Shown here piece after piece: positions 36,172-44,391 of a DNA stretch of 64,000 bases; the stretch's first letter is position 1, and each line of letters starts with the position of its first letter. The notes under the pieces were generated by a model. That model did no database searches. It was not told the DNA's origin and saw only the letters and a list, made by a program, of their open reading frames with translations. Source of the DNA: an uncultured Bacteroidales bacterium (GTDB lineage Bacteria; Bacteroidota; Bacteroidia; Bacteroidales; F082); the NCBI GenBank assembly GCA_905234765.1, contig CAJOIF010000002.1, positions 31,009 through 95,008 on the forward strand. Direction: 5' to 3'. A program made the translations under genes and the position numbers.

Positions 36172-37758
36172 ATGGATAACTACAGAATGAGACCCATTAT
36201 GACCGCCTTGCTGCTGATGGCAGGCATCGTGATGGGTCTTTATATTAATAAAGGTCTTCGGCGCAACGCTCCCATCGTGGAAGGCGGAAGCAAGTTCGAC
36301 GAAGTGATGTGGTATGTAGGCAACGACTACGTCGACGTGCCCGATGCACAAAAACTGCAAGACGAAGCCATCGCCGCGCTGATGGAAGACCTTGACCCGC
36401 ATAGTGCCTATATCTCTCTTGAGGAATTCAAGGAAGTCAATGACCCGCTGTTGGGCAGTTTTGAAGGTGTCGGGGTGCAGTTCCGTATTGAGAACGACAC
36501 CATTGCCATCGTGAATGTCATCAAAGGTGGTCCGTCAGAGAAGGTTGGCATCATGGCAGGTGACCGTTTCGTGTATGTCGACGACTCGCTCGTGGCCAGC
36601 TCCAAACTGAAGAATGAAGATGTGATGCGCCTGCTGAAAGGTCCAAAAGGCACAAAAGTGAAAGTGCGTGTTTTCCGCCGTGGCGTTGACGGCTTGATGG
36701 ACTACACCATCACCCGCGATGTCATCCCGACCTACAGTGTCGACATCGCCTATATGCTTGACGATGAGATTGGCTACATAAAACTGAGCAAATTCTCTGC
36801 CACCACTTACGACGAATTCCACCACAGCCTCAAGAAGTTGAAATCAGAGGGCATGAAACAACTCATCTTCGACCTACGAGGCAACGCGGGCGGCTACCTC
36901 AACGCCGCCGTCGATGTGGCCGATGAGTTCCTTCCCCGTGGCAGCATGATCGTTTATACAGAAGGCCGCAACCGAGCCCGCCGCGACATGAAAGCACGTC
37001 GTCACGGCACGATGGAAGACCTGCCCGTCGTGGTGCTCATTGACGGTGAGTCGGCCAGCGCAAGCGAGATCGTGGCTGGCGCGTTGCAGGACAACGACCG
37101 AGGCACTCTCATCGGACGCCGCTCTTTCGGCAAAGGATTGGTGCAGGAACAGATTATGCTTAGCGACAACTCAGCCATCCGCCTCACTGTGGCGCGCTAC
37201 TACACCCCAACTGGACGCTGCATCCAGAAGCCTTACAGCAACGATGTTGAGAAATACATGCTTGAGTCATACGAACGTTATGAAAACGGAGAGCTGTTCC
37301 ATGAAGACAGCATCCATTTTGCCGATTCGCTGAAATATACCACGCCAAAAGGCAAGACGGTGTATGGCGGCGGCGGCATCATGCCCGACATCTATGTGCC
37401 GCTCGTCGACGACAGCACGAAGTATTACTTCAACCGCATCGTCAACCTGGGATTACTCTATCAATACGCCTTCGACTACACCGACCGTCACCGCGCCGAG
37501 TTGCAACGTTACAAATCCGTCGAGGCATTCAGCACGCAGTTTTCGGTAAGCGAGACCATGTTCAACGAATTGGTGAAAAAGGCTGAAGAAAAAGGAATCA
37601 AGGGTAGTGATGAGCAAAAGCAAGAAGCTCGTCGTGAGGCCAACATCTTACTGAAGGCCTATATCGCCCGCAACCTCTTCAATGACGAAGGCTTCTATCC
37701 GATTTATGCTCCGATGGACGAAATCTTGCAACGGGCGATAGAGGAACTGAAACAATAA
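36172..37758 (+). CDS. C-terminal processing (S41) peptidase
   Basis: 528 residues. An N-terminal membrane anchor (MTALLLMAGIVMGLYI) is followed by a PDZ domain at about 85-165 (SFEGVGVQFRIENDTIAIVN, GIMAGDRFVYVDDSLV) and the tail-specific protease core. The Ser/Lys dyad is Ser296 in GESASASEIVAGAL and Lys321 in RSFGKGLVQ. A C-terminal helical region of about 150 residues follows (KAYIARNLFNDEGFYPIY). It degrades or trims periplasmic proteins. The gene ends 7 bases before a strong terminator. Confidence 0.94.
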   Translation: MDNYRMRPIMTALLLMAGIVMGLYINKGLRRNAPIVEGGSKFDEVMWYVGNDYVDVPDAQKLQDEAIAALMEDLDPHSAYISLEEFKEVNDPLLGSFEGVGVQFRIENDTIAIVNVIKGGPSEKVGIMAGDRFVYVDDSLVASSKLKNEDVMRLLKGPKGTKVKVRVFRRGVDGLMDYTITRDVIPTYSVDIAYMLDDEIGYIKLSKFSATTYDEFHHSLKKLKSEGMKQLIFDLRGNAGGYLNAAVDVADEFLPRGSMIVYTEGRNRARRDMKARRHGTMEDLPVVVLIDGESASASEIVAGALQDNDRGTLIGRRSFGKGLVQEQIMLSDNSAIRLTVARYYTPTGRCIQKPYSNDVEKYMLESYERYENGELFHEDSIHFADSLKYTTPKGKTVYGGGGIMPDIYVPLVDDSTKYYFNRIVNLGLLYQYAFDYTDRHRAELQRYKSVEAFSTQFSVSETMFNELVKKAEEKGIKGSDEQKQEARREANILLKAYIARNLFNDEGFYPIYAPMDEILQRAIEELKQ

Positions 37759-37764
37759 AAACAA

Positions 37765-37797
37765 GAAACCCACTGGAATCCAGTGGGTTTCTTTTTG
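37765..37797. terminator. Bidirectional terminator between the S41 peptidase and tRNA-Ala
   Basis: Twelve-base perfect stem GAAACCCACTGG (37765-37776) / CCAGTGGGTTTC (37780-37791) with a 3-base loop; T5 on the plus side, and A-rich left flank giving T's for the minus strand tRNA gene. Confidence 0.92.
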
Positions 37798-37871
<74 letters not shown>

Positions 37872-37998
37872 TCGTTTAGCTACGCTGAATCTTTCGATTT
37901 GCGGCTGCAAAAATACAACTTTTTTCAATCCGCCAAACATTTTCACGAAAAATTTTCTTTTTTTTCTTCAAAACACCCACTAAAGCCCAATAAAACCG

Positions 37999-38007
37999 TA
38001 CCTTTGC
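37999..38007 (+). promoter_or_regulatory. -7 promoter box of sdaA
   Basis: TACCTTTGC ends only 3 bases before the ATG at 38011, so the transcript is nearly leaderless. Confidence 0.55.
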
Positions 38008-38010
38008 AGC

Positions 38011-39213
38011 ATGAAAACCATCAAAGACATCTATAAGATTGGTGTCGGCCCGTCGAGCAGCCACACTATGGGGCCTCAAAAGGCCGCCAAAATCTTCAAC
38101 GAGCGGTATCCCAACGCCGCTTCTTTCGAGGTGACGCTCTACGGCAGCCTCGCCGCCACAGGCAAAGGCCACATGACCGACTGGGCCATCCTCAATACCC
38201 TACATGCTCCCACCGAAATCATCTGGGAACCTAATATCATCTTGCCATTCCACCCTAACGGAATGCTATTCAAGGCTTTTGATGCGGAGAAGAACCTCCT
38301 CGGCGAATGGCAGGTGTTCAGCATTGGGGGAGGTAATTTGGCTGAAGAAGGCAAAACTGACGAGGCACCGGAGGTTTACCCCCTCTCGAAAATGACAGAC
38401 ATCATCAACTGGTGCGGGAAAACAGGACGCACCTATTGGGAATACGTGTACGAATATGAGAACCAGAAAGAGATTGAGGACTACATGATGGAGGTCTGGC
38501 AGGCGATGAAAGCTGCTGTGGAGCGGGGCTTGCAGGCCGAGGGCGTTCTGCCTGGACCGCTCAACCTGAGCCGCAAAGCCGCCACCTACCACATCAAGGC
38601 CTCGGGCTACACGCATACCTTGAAGAGTCGTGGCTTGGTGTATTCCTACGCCTTGGCCGTCTCCGAAGAGAACGCCTCGGGCGGTATTGTCGTGACCGCA
38701 CCGACCTGTGGCTCATGTGGTGTACTACCTGCGGTATTGTACCACTTATCAAAGAGTTACGAATTCTCCGACCAGCGCATCATACGTGCTTTGGTGACTG
38801 CGGCCTTAGTGGGCAACATTGTACGTACTAACGCTTCCATCTCGGGAGCCGAGGTAGGCTGTCAAGGCGAGGTGGGTGTGGCCTGTTCTATGGCTGCCGC
38901 TGCCGCCAACCAGCTGTTTGGGGGCAGTCCCACCCAAATCGAATACGCTGCCGAGATGGCGCTTGAGCACCATCTGGGCATGACGTGCGACCCGATGTGC
39001 GGCCTCGTCCAGATTCCCTGCATCGAGCGCAACGCCTACGCCGCCGCCCGCGCCCTCGACTCCAACATCTACTCTACCTTCTCCGACGGCTTCCATCGCG
39101 TGTCGTTCGACAAGGTGGTGGAGACCATGAAAGAAACCGGCAAAGACATTCCTTCGCTCTACAAGGAGACCTCGCAAGGCGGTCTGGCCCGCGATTACAC
39201 ACAAAAGGATTAA
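38011..39213 (+). CDS. sdaA: L-serine ammonia-lyase, iron-sulfur dependent
   Basis: 400 residues, single-chain form with both beta and alpha parts. The N-terminal half starts IGVGPSSSHTMGPQKAA. The C-terminal half has the Fe-S cysteines: TCGSCGVLPAVLY, GCQGEVGVACSMAAAA and CDPMCGLVQIPCIERNA. It converts L-serine to pyruvate and ammonia, oxygen-sensitive through its [4Fe-4S] cluster. sufE follows 5 bases later, which fits the need for cluster assembly. Confidence 0.95.
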   Translation: MKTIKDIYKIGVGPSSSHTMGPQKAAKIFNERYPNAASFEVTLYGSLAATGKGHMTDWAILNTLHAPTEIIWEPNIILPFHPNGMLFKAFDAEKNLLGEWQVFSIGGGNLAEEGKTDEAPEVYPLSKMTDIINWCGKTGRTYWEYVYEYENQKEIEDYMMEVWQAMKAAVERGLQAEGVLPGPLNLSRKAATYHIKASGYTHTLKSRGLVYSYALAVSEENASGGIVVTAPTCGSCGVLPAVLYHLSKSYEFSDQRIIRALVTAALVGNIVRTNASISGAEVGCQGEVGVACSMAAAAANQLFGGSPTQIEYAAEMALEHHLGMTCDPMCGLVQIPCIERNAYAAARALDSNIYSTFSDGFHRVSFDKVVETMKETGKDIPSLYKETSQGGLARDYTQKD

Positions 39214-39218
39214 CAGAT

Positions 39219-39638
39219 ATGACCATCAAAGAGATACAAGACAGCATTGTAGAAGACTTCTCCATGTTCGACGACTGGATGGATCGCTACGCCATGCTGA
39301 TAGAAATGGGTAAGGAATGTCCGATTATTGACGACCAATACCGCAACGACCAATACCTGATTAATGGTTGCCAGTCGCGTGTTTGGCTTCACGCCGAACT
39401 CAAGGACGGCAAGGTATATTACACCGCTGACAGTGATGCCGTCATCACCAAGGGCATCGTGAACCTATTAATAAAGGTATTTTCGGGTCAGACCCCGAAA
39501 GATATTTTGTCAGCCGACTTGTCGTTTATGGACGAAATCGGCTTGAAAGAGCATTTAAGCCCGACTCGTTCCAACGGCTTGCTCTCGATGCTGAAGCAAA
39601 TGCTGCTTTACGCCGAGGCGTTTAGTTTGAAATCATAA
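39219..39638 (+). CDS. sufE: SufE-type sulfur acceptor for Fe-S assembly
   Basis: 139 residues from the ATG at 39219. Sulfur-accepting Cys lies in LINGCQSRVW, preceded by the conserved KECPIIDDQYRNDQ and followed by ADSDAVITKGIVNLLI. SufE takes persulfide from SufS. It is transcribed with the Fe-S enzyme gene sdaA. The upstream extension of the same frame lies inside sdaA and is not coding. Confidence 0.94.
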   Translation: MTIKEIQDSIVEDFSMFDDWMDRYAMLIEMGKECPIIDDQYRNDQYLINGCQSRVWLHAELKDGKVYYTADSDAVITKGIVNLLIKVFSGQTPKDILSADLSFMDEIGLKEHLSPTRSNGLLSMLKQMLLYAEAFSLKS

Positions 39639-39676
39639 GTAGATGAGCGAATATAGCTTACATAATCGATAAGTTG

Positions 39677-39808
39677 AGATTCCCTTACAGGGAATGGAGG
39701 TGAGACATAGTTTATTAAGCGGCGGCATGAACAAGTTGACTGTTCGTAAACCTTACAAGCCGCCGCACGTAGAAAAACGAACGAACTCCATTCCCTACAA
39801 GGGAATCT
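39677..39808. repeat. Nested inverted-repeat element in a 300-base gene-free gap
   Basis: Three nested inverted pairs: outer arms 39677-39699 and 39786-39808 (each itself a small hairpin ATTCCCT/AGGGAAT), middle GCGGCGGC (39719) / GCCGCCGC (39759), inner GAACA (39729) / TGTTC (39741). No convincing gene occurs in 39639-39941. It could be a miniature mobile element or a structured RNA. Confidence 0.55.
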
Positions 39809-39941
39809 ATTATAAAATTTGAATAGTTACTTAAAATAACAGATGTATAAAAAGACTTACCGTATCGAATGCCATCGTCAGGAGTGTATGTCATCCTTGT
39901 CAATGGCTATGCGCCGCGGAAGGTAATGGTGGTGAGATGAT

Positions 39942-40301
39942 TTAATACAGAAAATCCATCGGGGAATAATTGGCATAATCGCCATCCAAGCCCAAGTCGG
40001 CCTTGGCCTCGTCGGATAACATGCTAATATCCCAAACGGGGTCGAACGTCAGTTCGACCTCGACTTTTTTTACACCCATGATAGCTTGCACGCGAGTTTT
40101 CACCTCTGCGGGCAAGGTCTCCGCCACAGGGCAGTTGGGTGCCGTTACCGTCATCACAATCTTAACATTAGCTTCTTCATCCACATCAACGCCATAGATA
40201 AGATGAAGGGTCCAAATATCTATCGGAATCTCAGGGTCGTAAATGGTTTTTAAGACACTGATGACGGTTTCCTTCAGGTTATTTCTTTCTTCTTCGTTCA
40301 T
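39942..40301 (-). CDS. MIP18/DUF59 family Fe-S assembly protein
   Basis: 119 residues. The family motif is present as IYDPEIPIDIWTLHLIYGV, along with VTVTAPNCPVAETLP holding the conserved cysteine and VELTFDPVWDISML. These proteins (SufT/PaaD-like) help deliver or mature Fe-S clusters. Close to sufE and sdaA, though on the other strand. The start overlaps the kinase stop as ATGA. Confidence 0.9.
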   Translation of the reverse strand: MNEEERNNLKETVISVLKTIYDPEIPIDIWTLHLIYGVDVDEEANVKIVMTVTAPNCPVAETLPAEVKTRVQAIMGVKKVEVELTFDPVWDISMLSDEAKADLGLDGDYANYSPMDFLY

Positions 40302-41155
40302 TTCTCAAGTAAATCTTTTGCCATACCCAAGAACATCAACGCCACAGCATTGAAATCCATATTCAAATCCTTACTCAGGCCTACTTTATCCTTGAAGATG
40401 GCCACATTGTACCATTGCAGGCACTGGAAGGCACGGTGGAAATAAAGACGTTTCAATTCTTCCTCTGTAGGTTTATGTCCTACGTAGGCCTCAAGCAGTG
40501 AAAGGGCTTTGTCGAAACCTGCATTGCCGTAGCAAGCGATGTCATAGAACGGATCGTTCATGCCAGCAAACTCCCAATCCAACACATACAGCTTGTCACC
40601 GCTGATGACGAGGTTGGTGGGCTGGTAGTCGCAGTGGCAGGGTACCATCGGTACGCTGACGTATTGCTTGCGCAACTCTTCCAGCTTGTTACGTAGATCA
40701 AGATATTCTTGAGGGTGAGTGAAGCCCATCTCTATGCAATAGTTTTGGTAAGTATCGAGGCGGCCAAAAGCATTGTAGTCCTTGAACTTCAGGTCGCTGT
40801 TATGGATTTTCTTCAGTGCAGCCACCGACATGGCGTTGTAGGATACCACATCCGTGGTGCTCATGATGGTGCCTTCCACATATTCTGCCAACTTTTCGCC
40901 CGAGCGGATTTCCACGTAGGTAGTCACATTGTTCAAGCCCAAATGGTCTACTTCTTGGATATTGGCCCATTCTTCGTTGCGGTCGACGAATCTTTCGGCG
41001 AACTTGCCGGGCACGCGGTAGGTGTATTTTTTGCCTTGGCATTCAACGACATAGGTGTAGTTGCTCATGCCACCTTCGAGGCGCATCACGATTTTGGCGT
41101 CGTGGGCCTGGAGTAAAGCATTGACTCTAAAGACGATATATTCTTCGATATTCAT
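40298..41155 (-). CDS. Choline/ethanolamine kinase-like phosphotransferase
   Basis: 285 residues from the ATG at 41155; the longer frame is excluded because the -7 box at 41187-41179 lies inside it. The aminoglycoside-phosphotransferase fold shows the Brenner motif HCDYQPTN, LYVLDWEFAGMNDPFYDIA with the metal-binding Asp, and a nucleotide-binding GGMSNYTYVV. It resembles LicA-type choline kinases that supply phosphocholine for surface decoration, but the substrate cannot be read from sequence. Confidence 0.82.
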   Translation of the reverse strand: MNIEEYIVFRVNALLQAHDAKIVMRLEGGMSNYTYVVECQGKKYTYRVPGKFAERFVDRNEEWANIQEVDHLGLNNVTTYVEIRSGEKLAEYVEGTIMSTTDVVSYNAMSVAALKKIHNSDLKFKDYNAFGRLDTYQNYCIEMGFTHPQEYLDLRNKLEELRKQYVSVPMVPCHCDYQPTNLVISGDKLYVLDWEFAGMNDPFYDIACYGNAGFDKALSLLEAYVGHKPTEEELKRLYFHRAFQCLQWYNVAIFKDKVGLSKDLNMDFNAVALMFLGMAKDLLEK

Positions 41156-41178
41156 AGTACTACAATTTAATTTGGTCG

Positions 41179-41187
41179 GCAAAATTA
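41179..41187 (-). promoter_or_regulatory. -7 promoter box of the choline-kinase-like operon
   Basis: TAATTTTGC on the minus strand, 23 bases before the ATG at 41155; fixes that start. Confidence 0.55.
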
Positions 41188-41290
41188 CACTTTTTCACAA
41201 GACCAAATACCTGTTTTGGAGGATTTGTAATTTATTTCTATTCAGAGTGCCTCTACAAGCGAAATTTTTGTAATTTTGCCGCCACTAAAC

Positions 41291-41363
41291 GGGGATTTAG
41301 CTCATCTGGTAGAGCGTCAGGTTCGCAATCTGAAGGTGGCCGGTTCGAGTCCGGTAATCTCCA
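41291..41363 (+). tRNA. tRNA-Ala(CGC)
   Basis: 73-base cloverleaf. Acceptor GGGGATT/AATCTCC has the G3-U70 alanine determinant and A73. Anticodon stem TCAGG/TCTGA with loop TTCGCAA gives CGC, reading GCG. A -7 box TAATTTTGC is at 41271-41279. The 3' CCA is not encoded. Confidence 0.88.
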
Positions 41364-41370
41364 CAGTATC

Positions 41371-41406
41371 AAGGCAATCGAAACAAATTTCGGTTGCCTT
41401 TTGCAT
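41371..41406 (+). terminator. Terminator after tRNA-Ala(CGC)
   Basis: Thirteen-base stem AAGGCAATCGAAA (41371-41383) / TTTCGGTTGCCTT (41388-41400), 4-base loop, then T-rich TTGCATTTTTT. Confidence 0.88.
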
Positions 41407-41438
41407 TTTTTCTCCCTTTTTTAATGCACGAAACGTTT

Positions 41439-41469
41439 TTGGCCTTATTTTTGCGCTTTATAATCTTTG
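41439..41469 (+). promoter_or_regulatory. Promoter of the two lipoprotein genes
   Basis: TTG at 41439-41441 and TAATCTTTG at 41461-41469 with a 19-base spacer, an ideal Bacteroidota spacing; 26 bases before the ATG at 41496. A second -7-like TATTTTTGC is at 41446-41454. Confidence 0.6.
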
Positions 41470-41495
41470 TGATTCACGCAGAAAAACCTAAAAAC

Positions 41496-42023
41496 ATGAA
41501 AAAGACACTTATCATCACATTGTGCTGCATCATTGCAGTGATGGCAGCCTGCAAAAAAGACCCTGTAGAACCCACACCCGAACCAGTTGACATCAGCGAA
41601 CTCTATGTCGGCGACTTTCTAGGCAATCTGACTATTTCCGTCACAGGAACGTTATACGACACCCTTGGCAATGAAATACCCGTCACTACGCCAATGGATT
41701 TCCCAATCGACAACATTACGATGCAAATCATGGAAGGCGCTAGCGACGATGTTCTCAACATGAGCGTTACTATAGACAATGAAACCTATGAGTCTCCAGG
41801 AACTGCCACCAAAGAATCTGCGGTCTTTGAGAGAGTTCCCCTCAACCTCGACAAACCCGGATACATCATCAACGGCGACATTCAACTGATTGTCTTCCCA
41901 ACCGAAAGCGACACCCTCAATCTGGGCGGCGACTTCAAGGGAGCAGGTACGGCATCTCTTTTTGGCGCAACCTACGACCTTGATGCCTCGGGTGTCATCA
42001 ATGGAAAACTAACGAAACAATAA
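41496..42023 (+). CDS. Lipoprotein of unknown function
   Basis: 175 residues from the ATG at 41496. The signal peptide MKKTLIITLCCIIAVMAACK has a lipobox Cys at about residue 19. The mature N-terminus KKDPVEPTPEP is shared with the next gene product. Beta-rich body with LYVGDFLGNLTISVTGTLYD and a C-terminal LFGATYDLDASGVINGKL, resembling calycin-like or DUF4840-type small barrels; not firmly assigned. Likely a surface or periplasmic lipoprotein. Confidence 0.75.
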   Translation: MKKTLIITLCCIIAVMAACKKDPVEPTPEPVDISELYVGDFLGNLTISVTGTLYDTLGNEIPVTTPMDFPIDNITMQIMEGASDDVLNMSVTIDNETYESPGTATKESAVFERVPLNLDKPGYIINGDIQLIVFPTESDTLNLGGDFKGAGTASLFGATYDLDASGVINGKLTKQ

Positions 42024-42043
42024 TCTCATAAACACACATTAAT

Positions 42044-42847
42044 ATGAAAAAATCAACATTGATTTTGGCTTGCCTCGTCGGTTTGGCGATGCTTGCAAGT
42101 TGCAAAAAAGACCCAGTAGAACCCGAAAAAGATCCTACAGCACCTACCATTAGTGCTGTCAGCGCCAACTACGACGAGGTGTACTCGGGCGACGAAATCA
42201 CCGTCGGTTTTAACGCCACTGGCGAGAACCTGACCAAAATTGATATGACCGCCTCATTGAATGGCGAAGTCATATACAGCCATTCGGAAAGCATAGACAA
42301 GGCTGCCAGCTACAACTATTCGCACACCTTCACCGTTGAAGGCGTCGGCATCGTGACCATCAGCGGCACCGTGTCCGATGCAGCAGGCCAAACGGCCTCC
42401 GCCAGTTTCGACCTCACCACGCTTGAGAAACCCAACGCCAAGTTTATCGGCCATTACGAAGGCGATGCCTTGTTCACTGGTTCCATGGATGTTTCTACAT
42501 TCAGTTATCATCAAGAGTTAAACAACGAACCCCTTCCCTCCTCGCTTGACATCGTTGCTGGCGACAATATGAATGAAGTGGTGGCCACTTTCAAGGTTGG
42601 TGAACAATCCGACACGGCAACGGGCGTTGTTGACGGTAACACCATCTCTTTTGGAACTATCAACGGCACCGTCGTACAAGAACTTCCCTATGTTGGCAGC
42701 CAAACTATCAACATGACTTACAACAACATAACAGTGACACTCAACGGAAACGAACTTCTTCTTGATGGCAGTTGTTCAGGAAACGGTGTAGGTGGAATGC
42801 TCACATTGTCTGGTACTATCGGAGGTTCTCTGACGAAGACCGAATAA
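42044..42847 (+). CDS. Lipoprotein with Ig-like domain, partner of the preceding gene
   Basis: 267 residues. The signal peptide has lipobox LASCK with Cys at about residue 20, and the mature N-terminus starts KKDPVEPEKDP. Residues 35-130 look like an Ig/PKD-type beta domain (PTISAVSANYDEVYSGDEIT ... GTVSDAAGQTASASFDL). The C-terminal part (GHYEGDALFTGSMDV, LLLDGSCSGNGVGGML) resembles the body of the preceding lipoprotein, which suggests a duplication with added Ig domain. The gap between the two genes is 20 bases. Confidence 0.75.
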   Translation: MKKSTLILACLVGLAMLASCKKDPVEPEKDPTAPTISAVSANYDEVYSGDEITVGFNATGENLTKIDMTASLNGEVIYSHSESIDKAASYNYSHTFTVEGVGIVTISGTVSDAAGQTASASFDLTTLEKPNAKFIGHYEGDALFTGSMDVSTFSYHQELNNEPLPSSLDIVAGDNMNEVVATFKVGEQSDTATGVVDGNTISFGTINGTVVQELPYVGSQTINMTYNNITVTLNGNELLLDGSCSGNGVGGMLTLSGTIGGSLTKTE

Positions 42848-42876
42848 AAATCGAAAAAAAAAATTCTTGGAATCGG

Positions 42877-42906
42877 TTGCACAATTCAAAAAAAACGTAT
42901 CTTTGC
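42877..42906 (+). promoter_or_regulatory. Promoter of tRNA-Gln
   Basis: TTG at 42877-42879 and TATCTTTGC at 42898-42906, 18-base spacer, 13 bases before the tRNA. Confidence 0.6.
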
Positions 42907-42918
42907 AGCCGATTTCAG

Positions 42919-42991
42919 TGCCCAATGGTGTAATTGGCAACACGACTGACTCTGGATCAGTAAAGTCCAGGTTCGAACCCTGGTTGGGCAA
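42919..42991 (+). tRNA. tRNA-Gln(CTG)
   Basis: 73-base cloverleaf with acceptor TGCCCAA/TTGGGCA (the weak first U-A pair typical of Gln tRNA). Anticodon stem ACTGA/TCAGT with loop CTCTGGA gives CTG. T-arm CCAGG TTCGAAC CCTGG. No encoded CCA. Confidence 0.95.
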
Positions 42992-43000
42992 CAAAACGAA

Positions 43001-43040
43001 TCCCTAACTTGTTGATTTTCAAGTTAGGGATTTTCTTTTT
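43001..43040 (+). terminator. Terminator after tRNA-Gln
   Basis: Eleven-base stem TCCCTAACTTG (43001-43011) / CAAGTTAGGGA (43020-43030), 8-base loop, then TTTTCTTTTT. Confidence 0.9.
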
Positions 43041-43111
43041 GCACCGAATTTGCCCCAAATCATGTCCACATGGTGTCCACCGATTGTTTGAAAATTGGCG
43101 ATTTCATGTCA

Positions 43112-43720
43112 TCATTTCTCCAAATGCATTCGGATGCGTGAGGCCAAAATATCGACCACTACAGGGCTGGAACCTCGCGGCAGGATGATATCGGCACTGC
43201 GCTTGGTGGGCTCGATGAACTGTTGGTGCATGGGTTTCACGAAAGTCTGGTAGTGACGCAGTACATCTTCCCAAGTGCGGCCACGCTCGGCGATGTCGCG
43301 GCGGATGATACGCATCAGGCGCTCGTCACCATCGGTATCCACAAACACCTTGATATCCATGCGTTTGCGCAATTCTTCCTGTGTCAGCACCATGATACCT
43401 TCCACGATAATAACCTCTGTGGGATGTACATAGATGACTTCTTGTGAACGAGCACAAGTAACATAGGTATAAATAGGCATCGGGATGGTCTCACCATTTT
43501 TCAGGCGGTCGAGATGGTCGATGAGCAGGTCCCACTCGATGGCATCGGGATGGTCAAAGTTGATCTGCTTCTTCTCCTCGGGCGTCTTGTCGCCATTGTC
43601 GAAGTAATACGCATCTTGTGAAATGACTGATACTGAATTCTCTGGCAGCTGATTGACTAATTCTTTAACGACGGTGGTCTTTCCTGAACCCGAACCGCCT
43701 GCAATTCCTATGACTAACAT
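43112..43720 (-). CDS. udk: Uridine kinase
   Basis: 202 residues from the ATG at 43720. P-loop GIAGGSGSGKTTVVKEL, substrate region SQDAYYFD, FDHPDAIEWDLLIDHL and the lid RDIAERGRTWEDVLRHY. It phosphorylates uridine and cytidine in pyrimidine salvage. A -7 box TATATTTG lies at 43749-43742 on the minus strand, which excludes the longer reading frame starting at 43744. Confidence 0.95.
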   Translation of the reverse strand: MLVIGIAGGSGSGKTTVVKELVNQLPENSVSVISQDAYYFDNGDKTPEEKKQINFDHPDAIEWDLLIDHLDRLKNGETIPMPIYTYVTCARSQEVIYVHPTEVIIVEGIMVLTQEELRKRMDIKVFVDTDGDERLMRIIRRDIAERGRTWEDVLRHYQTFVKPMHQQFIEPTKRSADIILPRGSSPVVVDILASRIRMHLEK

Positions 43721-43828
43721 AATACTATGATTTTGGACGCACAAATATAGTGGTTTTATCCGATTTAGTTAATGAGCTTGTCAAATTATTCTTTACTTTT
43801 GCACGAAATTTCAAAACAGAATCAAAAG

Positions 43829-44386
43829 ATGAAAACCTTAAGAACCCTTACTTGTGCCGTGTCCTTTGCCGCCACAATCGCTTTCAGCAGCTGTGGCACA
43901 GCCCCAGTTCGTTTGCCCGAACTGCCTTTGGACCGAGTCACTCCGTATTTCAGTGAAGCCGCTGAGGTTCAAACCATTGACACATCGTATTATCAAGTCA
44001 AAAATGACCAGGGCGAGCTTATTGGCACCCTTTTGTACACCATGCCTTACGCCGAAACAGTGAAAGGCTACAACGGCAACACACCTTTATTAATCACCTT
44101 GGACGCCGACGGACGCATCAAACAGGTCGTCATGCTACCCAACCACGAGACCCCCCGCTTTGCCGAACGCGTCGAAGAAGGCGGCCTCTACCATGCGTGG
44201 GACAGCCTTACCGTTGAAGAGGCCCTGGCAAAACAAGTGGATGCCATCAGCGGTGCCACCTACACCTCCAACGGCGTGAAAAACAGCCTCACAGTACGCC
44301 TGGAAGCCTACCAACGCCAACTTCAAAAAGACTACAACGTCAAACCTAACTTCTGGCAACGGATTTTCGGGAAACTGGCAAAATAA
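43829..44386 (+). CDS. FMN-binding-domain lipoprotein
   Basis: 185 residues from the ATG at 43829. Lipobox FSSCG with Cys at about 22. The FMN-binding domain occupies the C-terminal half: NTPLLITLDADGRIKQVVML, RVEEGGLYHAWDSL and DAISGATYTSNGVK. The SGAT(Y)T segment is where RnfG/NqrC proteins carry covalent FMN on Thr. It may shuttle electrons at the periplasmic face. Unlike RnfG no full rnf operon is nearby. A -7 box TACTTTTGC is at 43794-43802. Confidence 0.85.
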   Translation: MKTLRTLTCAVSFAATIAFSSCGTAPVRLPELPLDRVTPYFSEAAEVQTIDTSYYQVKNDQGELIGTLLYTMPYAETVKGYNGNTPLLITLDADGRIKQVVMLPNHETPRFAERVEEGGLYHAWDSLTVEEALAKQVDAISGATYTSNGVKNSLTVRLEAYQRQLQKDYNVKPNFWQRIFGKLAK

Positions 44387-44391
44387 GACCC

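Noticed and set aside
39715..39903. 62-codon minus-strand open frame in the gap after sufE
   Set aside because: It runs through the nested inverted repeats, has no ribosome-binding site and no recognisable motif.
41276..41491. 71-codon open frame over tRNA-Ala(CGC)
   Set aside because: It is the translation of the tRNA and its terminator.
43041..43085. Possible integrase attachment remnant after tRNA-Gln (CATGTCCACATGGTGTCCACC)
   Set aside because: No integrase gene, no second copy of the tRNA 3' end and no direct repeat could be found in the window, so an attachment site is not supported.
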